This document shows positions 1 through 10,453 of a stretch of 64,000 nucleotides of DNA, in pieces. Position numbers and translations under genes: made by a program. Each line of letters begins with the position of its first letter. Within the stretch, counting starts at the first letter, position 1. Below the pieces are notes generated by a model that did not search any database, was not told the origin of the DNA, and saw nothing but the letters and a program-made list of their open reading frames with translations. The DNA comes from Balaenoptera acutorostrata (taxonomy: Eukaryota; Chordata; Mammalia; Artiodactyla; Balaenopteridae), in contig NC_080073.1 of assembly GCF_949987535.1 (NCBI RefSeq), positions 26,780,116 through 26,844,115 on the forward strand, written 5' to 3'.

Positions 1-102
1 CAGGTCATTCTCAGAGATAGTTGTTCTACATGTAGTTGTAATTTTTTTGTGTCTGTGGGAGGAGGTGAGCTCAGTATCTTCCTACTCTGCCATCTTGATC
101 CA
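1..102 (-). mobile_element. L1 5'-end fragment, cut by the window edge
   Basis: The segment reads as the reverse complement of the start of an L1 5' UTR. It ends in CTGCCATCTTGATCC, matching TCAGCCATCTTGAAGG at the 5' end of the L1 near 59,790, and shares the preceding GTGGGAGGAGGTGAG-type stretch. The body of this element would lie to the left of the window. It is more diverged than the 59.8-kb copy, so probably older. Confidence 0.7.
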
Positions 103-199
103 GAATTCACCAAGTTATTAGTTTTTAAAATCAGTATTTTAAAATAGAAACAACTTGACCAAACGATATAATAGATGTAGTAAAAGCAAAATGTGCTGA

Positions 200-270
200 T
201 GCGCTAAAGCATTTAGAACAGATCCTGGCACAGAAAAAGCACTCAATAAATGTTAACAAGGGTTATTACT
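200..270 (+). repeat. MIR SINE, 3' part
   Basis: It shows the MIR 3' signature: an AGCATTTAGAACAG block, CCTGGCACA, then a GCACTCAATAAATG end. Short and diverged. Confidence 0.7.
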
Positions 271-984
271 TGAACTTTTTGGTAAGATCTTGCAGGACAT
301 AAAATAGGGAATTTAGACTTACTCCCTAGCTAAATCTATATGACCATCAGCCCCAGTGAACCAACATCTAAGCACTCCAGAAACACTGATCTTTTTTGCT
401 TTGTTTGCTTTTCTTCCTAGTTTGTACCACCGATGGGACTTGAGGAGGCATTTAGAAGCTACTCCAACCCACTGTGAAATCTGGGGATGATACACACAGA
501 ACACCAAGGCTGAAGGGAATCAGATCTTTATCGCTGTGATGTGGATGTGCTCATGACCAAATGCGCTCTTTCTGTCAGCCTTTAGTACTGGTAGGAATAA
601 GGAGGACATGATTTTAATCGCTCAATGCTGAAATCTAGATTTCATCATACAATACTGGATGTTTCAGCCCTTTGTGCCATGTCATGATAGCACCTTTGGT
701 ACGATTTCTTCTAGAAGAAAGGATGGAGTCATGGGGCCCAAGGCCCTGTGATACGTCGTGGAGATAGCCCTTTCCTCACCTGTACAACAGAGGTATCCTC
801 TGTATCTTCCCAAATCACTGAGAGAATAAAATGAGATGGATGGAGTATATATTTACATGTAGCCCCCTCTCAATTCATGCAGAGATTTGTGTGGTATTTA
901 CACATGTGCACTTCTCTGGGGCAAGAGTTCTAAGCGTGTAATCAACACTTGTACAGGTAAAGGTTAGGAGGAATTATCTGTTGT
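271..984. other. Unique DNA with a possible MIR trace
   Basis: No exon or clear mobile element is visible. Positions about 765-845 (CCTTTCCTCACCTGTA followed by AATAAAATGAGATGG) resemble an eroded plus-strand MIR. The longest open frame, a 62-residue antisense one at 319-507, has no recognisable content. Confidence 0.4.
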
Positions 985-1066
985 TGCCATTATTAACTAC
1001 ATACCATGGGCTAGCTATGTGCCCAGCACTTAACATATGTGATCATATTTCCTCTTGACAACAACA
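985..1066 (-). repeat. MIR SINE fragment
   Basis: CTAGCTATGTGCCCAGCACT, then a TTAACATATGT block and CTTGACAACAAC, is the reverse complement of the MIR 3' half. Followed by a short GTGTGTGTGT run. Confidence 0.65.
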
Positions 1067-1897
1067 GAGTGTGTGTGTGTGAAGCTTAATATTCCTATAT
1101 TAAAAATGTGGCAGAATAGCATAATGGTTTCAAACAGTTGTATTCTTAAAAATTCCCTGAAACGTTAAAATGTAGTGATTTAGAGGTAAAGGACCTAAAG
1201 ACAAATCCTTTAAATTCAGTGCTTATATGGCTACAAAGAAACTACCTTTGGCTTTTCATTTTATATTAAAGTGCTTTACATACTGTAAGATATTATTAAT
1301 ACTACCATGCAATGAACTTAAGATGGAATGATTATTATGTGTTTAAATTATGTATTTAGTTCAAAATGTTTGACGCATAGAAGGAAGGCATCAGAGTATT
1401 GAAACCACACAAACCACTATTTTTTCTTTTAACTTCTATTGATCTGTGAAAACATGAGACATTGTACTTGAGTTAAATATGATACCTATGGGCTTTCTGG
1501 TTACCTTTCCTTCCCCACAGTCCTCACTGATTAAAGGGAAATCATACTGTGTGACCGATATCAAACTCACATGGGTTTGGTGAGGGTTAAACAGATAATG
1601 TCTGTATAACATTGGAAGAGTCAGATCCTGCTGAGTGAATAACGTATTACAGGGATGGTTGATTCCATATTTGGGAGAGTGAAATTAACTCCTTCAGTCT
1701 ATATCAGCCAGGGACCTGGTTCTGTAATTACAATACATCAGGACAGAGTGGAGAGAGAGAAATGGAAACTCTTTGGGGGTTCGAAATTCTCTTGGTGTTG
1801 CAGAAAAATGTAGAGTGGGAGGGAACTTTGGAAATCCTCTCACTGATTCCCCTTCCAGAAGTCCATCCAGCTACTCCACCCTGGTGGTACAGGGGAG
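1067..1897. other. Unique AT-rich DNA
   Basis: No repeat family, exon or RNA gene is recognisable here. Open frames are short. Confidence 0.4.
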
Positions 1898-1992
1898 CAG
1901 TTCTGGAGTCAGATGGATGTGAGCTTGAGTCCAATTCCTAGCTGTCTGACATTGAGCGGGTTATTTTAACTTCTCCAAACCTCAGTCCTAAA
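1898..1992 (+). repeat. MIR SINE fragment
   Basis: It follows the MIR order: TCTGGAGTCAGA, GAGTCCAATTCCTAGCTG, then TTAACTTCTCCAAACCTCAG. Confidence 0.7.
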
Positions 1993-2019
1993 TCCACTAA
2001 ATCAGGACTAATTCACTGG

Positions 2020-2440
2020 CTTATTTAGCAGCTGTTTAATGGTGTATTTACCAGGTGCCAGATGGTGGGGCACAGAAAGGTAAAAAGGTCAGAGAAAAGA
2101 CAAAGAAAAAGTAGGTCCCTGCCTGCTCTGGAGCTTAATGTTGGATGGGGGTTGGGACAGAAGCAAAAGAACATACAAATAAAATAATTACAAATTGTGC
2201 TCGATGTTGGGAGGGGAACCTCTTCCAGACAGGGTGTTATACCCGAGGATGTCACATTTACACTAAGACCTTGAGGATGAAGGAGAGGAAGCCACGGGTG
2301 ATGGAGGGTGGGGTGGAGGGAAGAGCTCTGGGCAGAGGGCACAGCTTAAGTGAAGGCTCTGAGGGAGGAAAGGCTTGACAAGTTCAAGGATCCAATGGAA
2401 GGTCAATGTGGCAGTTGGATGGTGAACGAGGTTGAGAGTA
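2020..2440 (-). repeat. L2 LINE fragment
   Basis: It reads as the reverse complement of an L2 3' region: ACCAGGTGCCAGATGGTGGG, then GTCCCTGCCTGCTCTGGAGC, and later a GGGCAGAGGGCACAGC block. A G-rich run inside it is listed separately. The open frames here are repeat-derived. Confidence 0.6.
2296..2320 (+). other. G-quadruplex-type motif
   Basis: Four runs of three or more G are separated by loops of 7, 1 and 4 nt (runs at 2296-2298, 2306-2308, 2310-2313, 2318-2320). This meets the usual G3+N1-7 pattern. Folding or function is not shown by sequence. Confidence 0.5.
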
Positions 2441-2858
2441 ATTTACTGCACGTGACTTTGTGTACATTAGCTGATGTGAAGCATCAGGCTCAGAGCCCTC
2501 ACCAAACCATTAAAGTATCCCCTCCTCTTCCTCCTCCTCCACCCCCCTCCTCCCACCACCGCACTGTTGAAGAAATTGAGAACTAGAGAAGAAAATTCAC
2601 TTGTCCCGACTCAGCTAGAGCAGAGTTGGAACTAGAATCCTCGTCTGTAGACTCCCTCAGTCAGCAGTTTTCTAATTAGCTCTAGAATAAAAGGAAGAAC
2701 AATTTTTGGCCACATGGATAGAAGGATTGTCAAATGGTCCAGGCTTCTTTGCCAAGAAATGTACCACAGGGCTTTAGTGGCCTGAGGTTTTCCATGTACT
2801 CCATTAGGGTCTCACAAACACATACTGCAAAGTCCACTGCCAAGTGGGTACTCTGCTC

Positions 2859-2949
2859 TGTCTTTCTCCTTTCCTTCTTTCTTTCCTTTCCTCTCTTCCT
2901 TTCTTCCTTCCTTCCTCCCCCCACCCTCTGTCCTTCCTCTTTTCATCCT
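2859..2949 (+). repeat. Polypyrimidine (CTTT/TTCC-rich) tract
   Basis: About 90 bases are almost purely C and T with TTCC and CTTT units, ending at the CCTCCCCCC/TCCTTCCTCTTTTC segment. Lysine/arginine-rich and serine/leucine-rich open frames here are by-products of the base bias. Confidence 0.9.
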
Positions 2950-3543
2950 TGATGGGGTGGAAGATTTTAGAAGAAGAATATTGGAAGATGCTGTAAAGAG
3001 ACACAAATTTCTCAGCTTGACAAGTGTTGCTCAGAGAGGCCATCAATACTAGCAAGAGGACGGCTTGTGTGTCTTGTAGATGCTTGGCTCTGCAAGACTA
3101 ATGCTGATTCCTGAGACAGACAATATCCCCTCCTGGGAGATGGAAGAGATGGGAAAACTTTGTGTTATGCAGCCAGGAAGGAATGAGAACTAGGGGTGGG
3201 TCCTGGAAGGCTCAAGAGGGAGAAGAGCCTGAGGGGACCTGTGTGTGTGAGATGTAGACAGAGATGAGAGAGACAAGCTCAAGAGAAAAATTACCATCTG
3301 AGGCCAACTCTCTAAGGACTACACGTGACTTGATGACAGACATAAAGACACTGTGTTTGTGTGTGTGCACGTGCCCATGTGTGATTTTCTCTAAGCTCCG
3401 CGCTCTGTGTTCATCCTAAGCCAAACCTTTGCCTTCTTTCTGGTAACGCAGTGTACTTGCTCACCGCCCTAGACATCGAGGGCATGCCCAGGGGTAAAAG
3501 TCCACTTACCCAAAACAAGTGAAATCATAAGAGCTTTCTGTTC
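2950..3543. other. Unique DNA
   Basis: No gene or repeat family was recognised. Short GT-rich runs occur at about 3240-3250 and 3355-3370. Confidence 0.4.
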
Positions 3544-4330
3544 AGTCAGAATGGCCATCATCAAAAAGTCTACAAATAACAAATGCTGAAGAGGGTGTGG
3601 AGAAAAAGGAACCCTCCTACACTGTTGGTGGGAACGTAAATTGGTGCAGCCACTATAAAGAACAGTATTGAGATTTCTTAAAAAACTAAAAAAAGAGTTA
3701 CCATATGATCCAGAGATCCTACTCCTTGGCAGATATCTGGATAAAACCACAGTTTGAAAACATACTTGCACCCCAATGTTCACAGCAGCACTATTTACAG
3801 CAGCCAAGACACGGATGCAATTTAAGTGTCCATCGACAGATGAGTGGATAAAGAAGATGTGGTACACATACAATGGAATATTACTCAGTCATAAAAAAGA
3901 ATGAAATAATGCCATGTGCAGCAACATGGATGGATCTAGAGATTGTCATACTAAGTGAAGCAAGTGAGAAAGAGAAAGACAAATACCATATGATATGTGC
4001 TTATATGTGGTATCTAAAAAATGATACAAAACAGAAATAGACTCACAGACGTAGAAAACAAACTTATGGTTACCAGAGGGGAAAGGGCGGGGAGGGATAA
4101 ATCAGGAATTTGGGAGTAAAATATATACACTACTATATATAAAATAGATAACCAACAAGGACCTACTGTACAGCACTGGAAATTCTACTCAATATCTTGT
4201 AATAACCTATAATGGAAAAGAATCTAAAAAAGAATATATATATATAACGGAATCACTTTGCTGTACACCTGAAACTAACACAACGTTGTAAATCAACTAT
4301 ATATCAATAAAAATTAAAAAAGAAAAAAAA
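3544..4330 (+). mobile_element. L1 3' fragment (ORF2 tail plus 3' UTR)
   Basis: A 5'-truncated L1 in plus orientation. It starts near CAGTCAGAATGGCCATCATC and runs through the end of ORF2 (ACAATGGAATATTACTCAG encodes the conserved tyrosine-rich NGILLS/MEYY-type tail). It then crosses a cetartiodactyl 3' UTR (GTTACCAGAGGGGAAAGGG, CCAACAAGGACCTACTGTA, GTAAATCAACTATATATCAA) to an A-rich tail at 4315-4330. Stops and frameshifts break the coding part. No convincing TSD: TTCTGT occurs at both ends but is too short to rely on. Confidence 0.9.
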
Positions 4331-6285
4331 GTTCTGTGTTGCCATCTTTCCTCAAGGTCCCAATTCTCCTCAAACAGAGCAGACACCTCACCCTCCAGCA
4401 CATTCTAAGATAATCAATATCATAACCACTGGCCCAATCATTCACCTCCCTTGAGTTCAGGGGACTGATATAAATCTCCTATGATGAACTCTCATTTCAC
4501 TACTGTCTTGGATGATCTACGGCTCTGTTCCTAACAACAAAAATTACTCTCTAAATGGGAGAAATTAGCCAGCAGAGATTTCCCTTGCATGCAGCCTGAT
4601 TAGGAATACATTTGGATGAAAGAGAACAGAAGCACTGCCTGGCACTTTCTGGCTTAATGAGCATCCACAAACGAAAATCCCCCATAGCAGAGCAGGAATA
4701 TCTTTACACAGTTGATGATATCAAAGGTTTTCCCCTGGAAAGAGGTCAAGCAGCTCCCTCCTTCGAAAAAATTGAACCACACAAGGAGTATCAGTGAAAG
4801 GTGCTATTAATCCTTTTGGTTAATTTGCAAGGCATAGTTGAAAGCAATAGGTTGGAGGAGGACAGGAAATCAGGCTGATTAATGGCTCTCATGGGGATTG
4901 TGGTCTGCAGTGAAGTCAGGGAGGGGACATCTTCCAAGGCCTGATACACAGTCTCAGACATGAACATGGAAGAAATAAGTGAGAGTAAGGAGCCTGGCTG
5001 GAAAGTGAGTGGGATCCTGGGACCAACTATTGGTACTTCTCTTACCACCAAGCTGTGTGTGCTGACAATCAGATCTCCGGAGGATAAAGCTTTGGTTTAT
5101 AGCATTTGCCAATTTCCATGGTGTAAATACTCCCACGATGGCCAATTCCAAGCTACCAACATAACACCTCTGAACCTTGATTGGGAAGAGAGCTGCACAG
5201 TCAGCTGTGCTCTAGCACACCACTGCCACCAAAGGAATTTCCCTGACTCTCCCCTGGAGCAAGAACCATGGACTAATTTCATTGATTCACTCCTTTTTTC
5301 ATATTTACTCTTATTTCATATCTCATATTTTCTCTTATTTCATATCACTCACCTTGGGCTTCTTTCACTGATTTCACTTCAATTATTCATTCATTTATCC
5401 ATCCAATCACTTATTATTCACTTACTGATTTAGCTATTGTAGGAGAGACCGCTGATGCTCTGCTGAGATCCCCGCAGCCCACCCTACAGGCCACCTGCAT
5501 TTTCAGGGGGACAGTCCTCATACGCATCAAAGGCTCCTCCCCAAACACTCGAGGCTCTCCGCTGAGGGTTTTCTCAGGCAGCAGGAATGCAGCCTGAGAC
5601 TGGGGCACAGTGCGAGTCTCTGGGAGTCAATTCCCTGGCAGCTTCCAAACAATGTGGGATGGAAACTGGTGGATAAACCCCCAGTGTCCTTGTCTGTCTG
5701 TGGGGAAAGTCTGAGGTGTGTTCAATGGGATTCAGCCCCTGTTGCCCACAGCAACATCTGCTCATGAACGACACCCTTGGTGGGCGTTTTCCTTTTTCTG
5801 TCTCATTTCCCCACTCATCATTGTGCTTCCTGGCATTACTTCTCAGGTGACCTTGCTGAGTCTAAATTCTTGTATTTTCAAAAAGCAGGTCTCAGGATCT
5901 GCTTTTGAGGAATGCAACTGAGACAGTTACCAAACACGGACCCAGCACCGATTAGTCTCTAGGCAATGCACTGGCCCTAGGACTGTATTAATGGAAGGAC
6001 TGGTACCACCCAGCACACCTTAGCTCTTGCCTCTCAGCTTCTAGCTCGCCACGCTCTCATCTCTGCAGCCTTCTCCAAATAAGCTGAGCCCCTTTGCAAA
6101 CAGAAAGCCTTCTTGGACTACGTTGTCCAGAGGAGGGCTCCTGACCCCACCCCACCCCACCCTGACTCCCATTATTCCCGGCCGCTGTTGTTGTTTACCT
6201 GAGCAGACATTTAAGAACCTGTATTTGTTCGGCATAGTGTATTCACCTGTTTACGTTTTGTCTGACCACTTCCCCGAGGAAAGGT
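4331..6285. other. Mostly unique DNA with one short tandem duplication
   Basis: The longest open frame is 157 residues at 4960-5433. Its C-terminal half is a hydrophobic translation of a T/C-rich low-complexity stretch, and it has no recognisable domain, so I do not call it. No repeat family was recognised over most of this stretch. Confidence 0.4.
5300..5347. repeat. 24-bp tandem duplication in T/C-rich DNA
   Basis: Two adjacent 24-bp units (5300-5323 and 5324-5347), each built around CTCTTATTTCATATC, differ at about two positions. Confidence 0.7.
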
Positions 6286-6690
6286 AATACCCTTGTCTGT
6301 GTTTACTGATGAATCCCAGCCTTTGGCACGAAGTAGGTGCTCCCTAAACACACATTGACTAAATACGTAAATATATTCGGCTCCCCTACCTCCAGGGAAC
6401 TTGCTGTCCATTTGGGGATGCGGACCAGTGGATGAACAGGTGCAGTGACAGTGCTTTACGGTGGTGGCAGTCACTGGAGCATGCTAGAGGAAAATGTGGT
6501 GCATGCTTGCAGAGGAGTGGAGGGGATGTGAGGCGTGGAGTGGAGTCCGCAGGAATGGAGAGCTAAGCAGACACGAGGCAAGCATGCCAGGTTTAGCCAG
6601 GTAAGAGGGAGAAAATGAGTGTTTTAGGCAGAGGGAGCAACAAGTCAAAGATACTCAAATGAGCAAGTGAGGCACATCTCGGCCGTGCAG
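6286..6690. repeat. L2 fragments in both orientations
   Basis: Positions 6290-6365 read like a plus-strand L2 3' end (CTTTGGCACGAAGTAGGTGC, then TAAACACACATTGACTAAAT). About 6390-6690 reads like the antisense L2 region (TTAGGCAGAGGGAGCAACA). Both are diverged. Confidence 0.5.
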
Positions 6691-6887
6691 TTGGTAGGAC
6701 AGAAGCAGACATTGTAAGATGGGAAGAAAGCGGTGACTCCATTCAGGAGGCAAGAGGGATGTGTCAGGTCTGGTCTAGGAAGGATCTGAAAACTACGGCC
6801 CCTGAGCCATGTCTAGCCACATCCATTCACTCGTGCATGGTCTACGGCTGCTTTCAGGTGACAATGAGAGAGCCGAGTATGGACAGT

Positions 6888-7253
6888 AAAGATTCTACGG
6901 TCCAGGGACTTCCCTGGTGGCGCAGTGGTTAAGAATCCGCCTGCCAATGCAGGGGACATGGGTTCGAGCCCTGGTCCTGGAAGATCCCACATGCCGCGGA
7001 GCAACTAAGCCTGTGCGCCACAACTACTGAGCCTACGCTCTAGAGCCCGCGTGCCACAACTACTGAGCCTGCGTGCTGCAACTACTGAAGCCTGCATGCC
7101 TAGAGCCTGTGCTCCACAACAAGAGAAGCCACCATAATGAGAAGCCCGCTTGCCGCAACTAGAGAAAGCTGGCGCACAGCAACAAGGACCCAACACAGCC
7201 AAAAATAAATAAACAAATAAACAAACAAACAAACAAAAAGATTCTACAGTCCA
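6888..7253 (+). mobile_element. CHR-type SINE with 17-bp TSD
   Basis: The SINE body is 6905-7236. Its head is tRNA-Glu-derived: ACTTCCCTGGTGGCGCAGTG carries the A-box region and GGGTTCGAGCCC the B-box. The CHR body ends in CCAAAAATAAATAAACAAAT. TSDs are 6888-6904 (AAAGATTCTACGGTCCA) and 7237-7253 (AAAGATTCTACAGTCCA). The single mismatch is a CG-to-CA change, as CpG decay would give. Repeated CACAACTACTGAGCCT units fit the longer CHR-1 form. tRNA-like, not a tRNA gene. Confidence 0.95.
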
Positions 7254-7734
7254 AAAAGGCAAACCTATTTACTATCTGGTCGTTACAGAAATTGTCCGTC
7301 CATATGAGGAAACCTGGGTTTTAGGAGGGGGTTGGGTTTTCGGCAGGGGAGGGGCGTGACAAATCTGCATTTCAGAAAAGCCACACTGGCAACAGTGGAG
7401 AGTGCAGACGGAGAGAGGGCAGGACCTGACGCTGGAAGAAGAGCAAGTGTCTCACTTCCCCAGACAGTCTGCAGACGCTTTGCCAGCAGGACCACACCTC
7501 AGCTCTCTTTGTATCCTTGCTGTGCCAAAACATGGTAGGCGGCTCATAAATGTTGTCAAGTGAATGAAAATATGAATGAATGAGCAAGACAAGATGAGAG
7601 GATGACGGGCTTGAAAACGTGAACCCTGGCACCGAAGCCCAGAATAATAAACACTGTGAAGGCGATGATGACGGCAATGATAACGATGATGATAGCACTA
7701 AAAAAATCAACCACATTTGATTCTCGGGGCCAGT
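7254..7734. other. Unique DNA with G-rich run
   Basis: G runs at 7327-7331, 7334-7336, 7346-7349 and 7351-7354 are close together, but one 9-nt loop makes the quadruplex pattern weak. AATGAATGA-type units near 7560-7585 look like the end of an old L2. An antisense 157-residue open frame at 7372-7845 runs into the MIR and looks non-coding. Confidence 0.4.
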
Positions 7735-7900
7735 CTCTTCAGTAAATACATTATTTATATGAGCCCATTTAATCCTCTCAACAACCCTCTGAAGTGGAAA
7801 CATAACCCCTCGTTTTTCACATGAAAAAACTGGGTCAAACTGCACGCCAAGATCACATGGGTTATTGGTATGTTAAGTAGGCGTGGTTTGAACTCGGATC
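7735..7900 (-). repeat. MIR SINE
   Basis: Reverse complement of MIR: ATTTAATCCTCTCAACAACC, a CTGAAGTGGAAAC-CATAACCCC block, then AGATCACATGGGTTATTGGT and GGTTTGAACTCGGATCTGCC. Confidence 0.85.
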
Positions 7901-10167
7901 TGCCTTTCTCTAAAGTTTATCTTCCTTCTTCCCAACTCTCCCAGGGCTGTGAAGGGCATCTCACTTGGCTGGAGCAGACTATGGAAAGACTAATATCAAT
8001 TATGGGCTAGTTAAGGCTTTCTCTGTCACATCAATGCTCAGGAAGCCAAGTGAGGATGGAATGAAGCATCTGTAAGACAAAGCCCTGATCATCCACGTGG
8101 ATGCCAGTGGCAGCTTGTGGATCTTGCCTCAGCCTCACAAGCCTTTGCTCTGCAGTATCACAGGACATTAGCGGGGAGGGACTTAGAATCTGGTATGATA
8201 AGAACACTGAAGAAGCCTGCCAGGAGTAGTTCTGCCAATTACATTTAACAAGCCCCTCTTCCTAATTCTCAGCCACCCATGGTGGGTCGGGGTGGGGGGT
8301 TCCTCACTTTCACTCCTGTCCATCATTCAACAGCTTATAGGTGAAAGAGACCCAGTTCCTGCCTCTCTACCTGCCTCTGATGAACCCCTCTGGTGCCTTC
8401 TCCTTTTGTGATTTGTCTTGGGCTGATGAGTCATTGGTCCTTAGCACCCCTGAGGAGCATTTCTGGGAACACAGTTGTTTAAAAGAGCTGATTACTCACT
8501 AGTAGCCCTGGAAAAGTGAGGAATACACACTGTCAGGGTATTTTCTGGTGCAGAGTGTTTGGTTAACTGTGGCTTCCCTCATATCCCAGAGGCTGCCCAG
8601 GAGGCCCTCAGCTGACTGATGAACACCTCTAAAACTTAATGTTCCAATTCTACTCATTTTGGTCCAATTCTTCTTTCTTCTAGTGTTTCTTCTCTTATTG
8701 ATAATTGGATTCTTCCAAAGAAATTGACAAAGCACCTATTCTTGCCATCAGTTTATGGTCACTGCAACACTCTGACCCAGAAGGTTTTTGTGAACAACCC
8801 TGTAAAATCTCAGATGAGACCTTCCCGTGAAGATAAAAACTGCAGGTCATCTCTGGAAGACAATCTAATTCTATCTTATTTGGAGGCACTGAAAACCATG
8901 GTCAAAAAGCTCTCCCCCATAGAGCTGTATGTTTTTTCTTGTCATTGTATATAACTATCTGTGTTCTTAACCAGCTCCAATATCTTCCACGCTGCTTTCC
9001 ATTTCAGGCTATCTGTCAAGAATTGTATACTGTGCCCTTCTAGCTGCTTTGTGATTTATATGAAATCTTCCCAAGCAAAGGCAGCCTCATAAAATTGGTA
9101 CTTCATAGTAGCACCTGAGGAATTCTGACCAGGCCCTGCAGAAGGAGAACCCCAAATTACTTATATAGCATAAGAAGTTTCTGTTTTCATTTTCTTAAAC
9201 CTGTAGCCTGGAGATGGATCACTTAATAATGTATTTGGGCACAGGTAACAGAAAGCTTGATAAATAGTGGCTTAAACAAAGAGGACTTTGTTTTTCATAC
9301 GTATTGAGAAGTCCAGAACTAAGTGGCTGCTGGTATGATGATGTCTGAGCCAACATCACTTTGTTTCCTGTGGTCTCTGCCTCAACACCAAAAAATGGTT
9401 GCTGCATTTCCATGGATATCCTTAGCTGCATGGGAGCCTGCAAAGTAAATATTTGGCTTTCCTGGGCTGCAGAGGGGAGGTAGGCAATGGTACAAGGGCT
9501 GGGAATGGTTATTCAGTCAGCCAGTTGCCACTGTCTGCCCCAGAAATTTATGGGAGAAAGATGAAGAAGTAAAACAAGCATTCATGGCATTTTATAAAGG
9601 CAAGATAGCATAGTCAAGCCCATTCAGCATCTAGTCATTTCCTTTTCCCTGGACAGTACCTAGAAAGTCCTGTGCCTTATATGCTAAATTTAACACTTGC
9701 CCATGAAGAGAAATGTAAATTTCTACTTGAATTTTATTTTCCAACATAAAGCCTGACATAAATCTTTAAAGTAAAATGCATGACTGAAATAGTAAAAATA
9801 AATTGGAAACCTCATGCCTATTACAAAAATAATCAAATAAATTTTGAAGTAGTCAATCAATGAACTATTATTATGCGATAGTTAAAAAGTATGAAAAGCA
9901 GTATAGAAAGTTATAGGTGATCTTATGTAAAGCAAAAAAAAAAAAAATCAAATTGCCAAGTATGACATATGTGCATTACATTTTTGTAAAAGGAAGTATT
10001 TATACATGTATACATTTTTAATGGACTTGAAAAGGTCTAGAAAGGTTGTACTGAAGTATTATCAGTTTTTAACATTAAGGAATGAATTTTGGAAGCAGAA
10101 TCTTATTTTTAAATTATTTTTGTATTGTTTCAACTTCTTCCAATAAGCATGTATAACTTTCGTAACT
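7901..10167. other. Mostly unique DNA; one unassigned old repeat
   Basis: Positions about 9200-9540 (GGCTTAAACAAAGAGGACTT, later AAATGGTTGCTGCATTTCC) have the feel of an ancient mammalian interspersed repeat, but I could not name the family. The rest shows no exon, RNA gene or clear repeat. Confidence 0.35.
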
Positions 10168-10453
10168 AAAAAAAAGATTTTATTAAAGCAAACTTACCGT
10201 TACCAAAGGGGAGAGGGAGGGTGGGAAGGACAAATTAGGCGTATGGGATTACAGATACAAACTACTATACATAAAATAGATAAGCAATAGGATTTACTGT
10301 ATAGCACAGGGAATTATATTCAATATCTTGTAATAACCTACAATGGAAAATAGTCTGAAAAAATATATAACTGAATCACTTTGCTGTACATCTGAAACAA
10401 ATACAATATTGTAAATCAACTATACTTCAACTTAAAAAAAAGATCTTATTAAA
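10168..10453 (+). mobile_element. Short L1 3' tail with TSD
   Basis: The L1 3' UTR piece (10188-10433) contains TTACCAAAGGGGAGAGGGAG, ATAGCACAGGGAATTATATT and GTAAATCAACTATACTTCAA. It is flanked by AAAAGATTTTATTAAA (ending 10187) and AAAAGATCTTATTAAA (ending 10453), one mismatch. About 250 bp of 3' UTR only, so strongly 5'-truncated. Confidence 0.95.

Noticed and set aside
4960..5433. 157-residue open frame
   Set aside because: Its second half is translated T/C-rich low-complexity DNA. No domain or splice context, and overlapping open frames lie on the other strand.
6905..6980. tRNA gene candidates at the SINE heads (also at 43666, 50437 and the antisense copies)
   Set aside because: The A-box and B-box are there because CHR SINEs derive from tRNA-Glu. 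The full cloverleaf is not kept and a SINE body with A-rich tail follows.
7327..7354. Second G-quadruplex candidate
   Set aside because: One loop is 9 nt, outside the usual 1-7 limit.
7372..7845. 157-residue antisense open frame
   Set aside because: Its N-terminal part is translated from a reversed MIR and the rest has no known motif.
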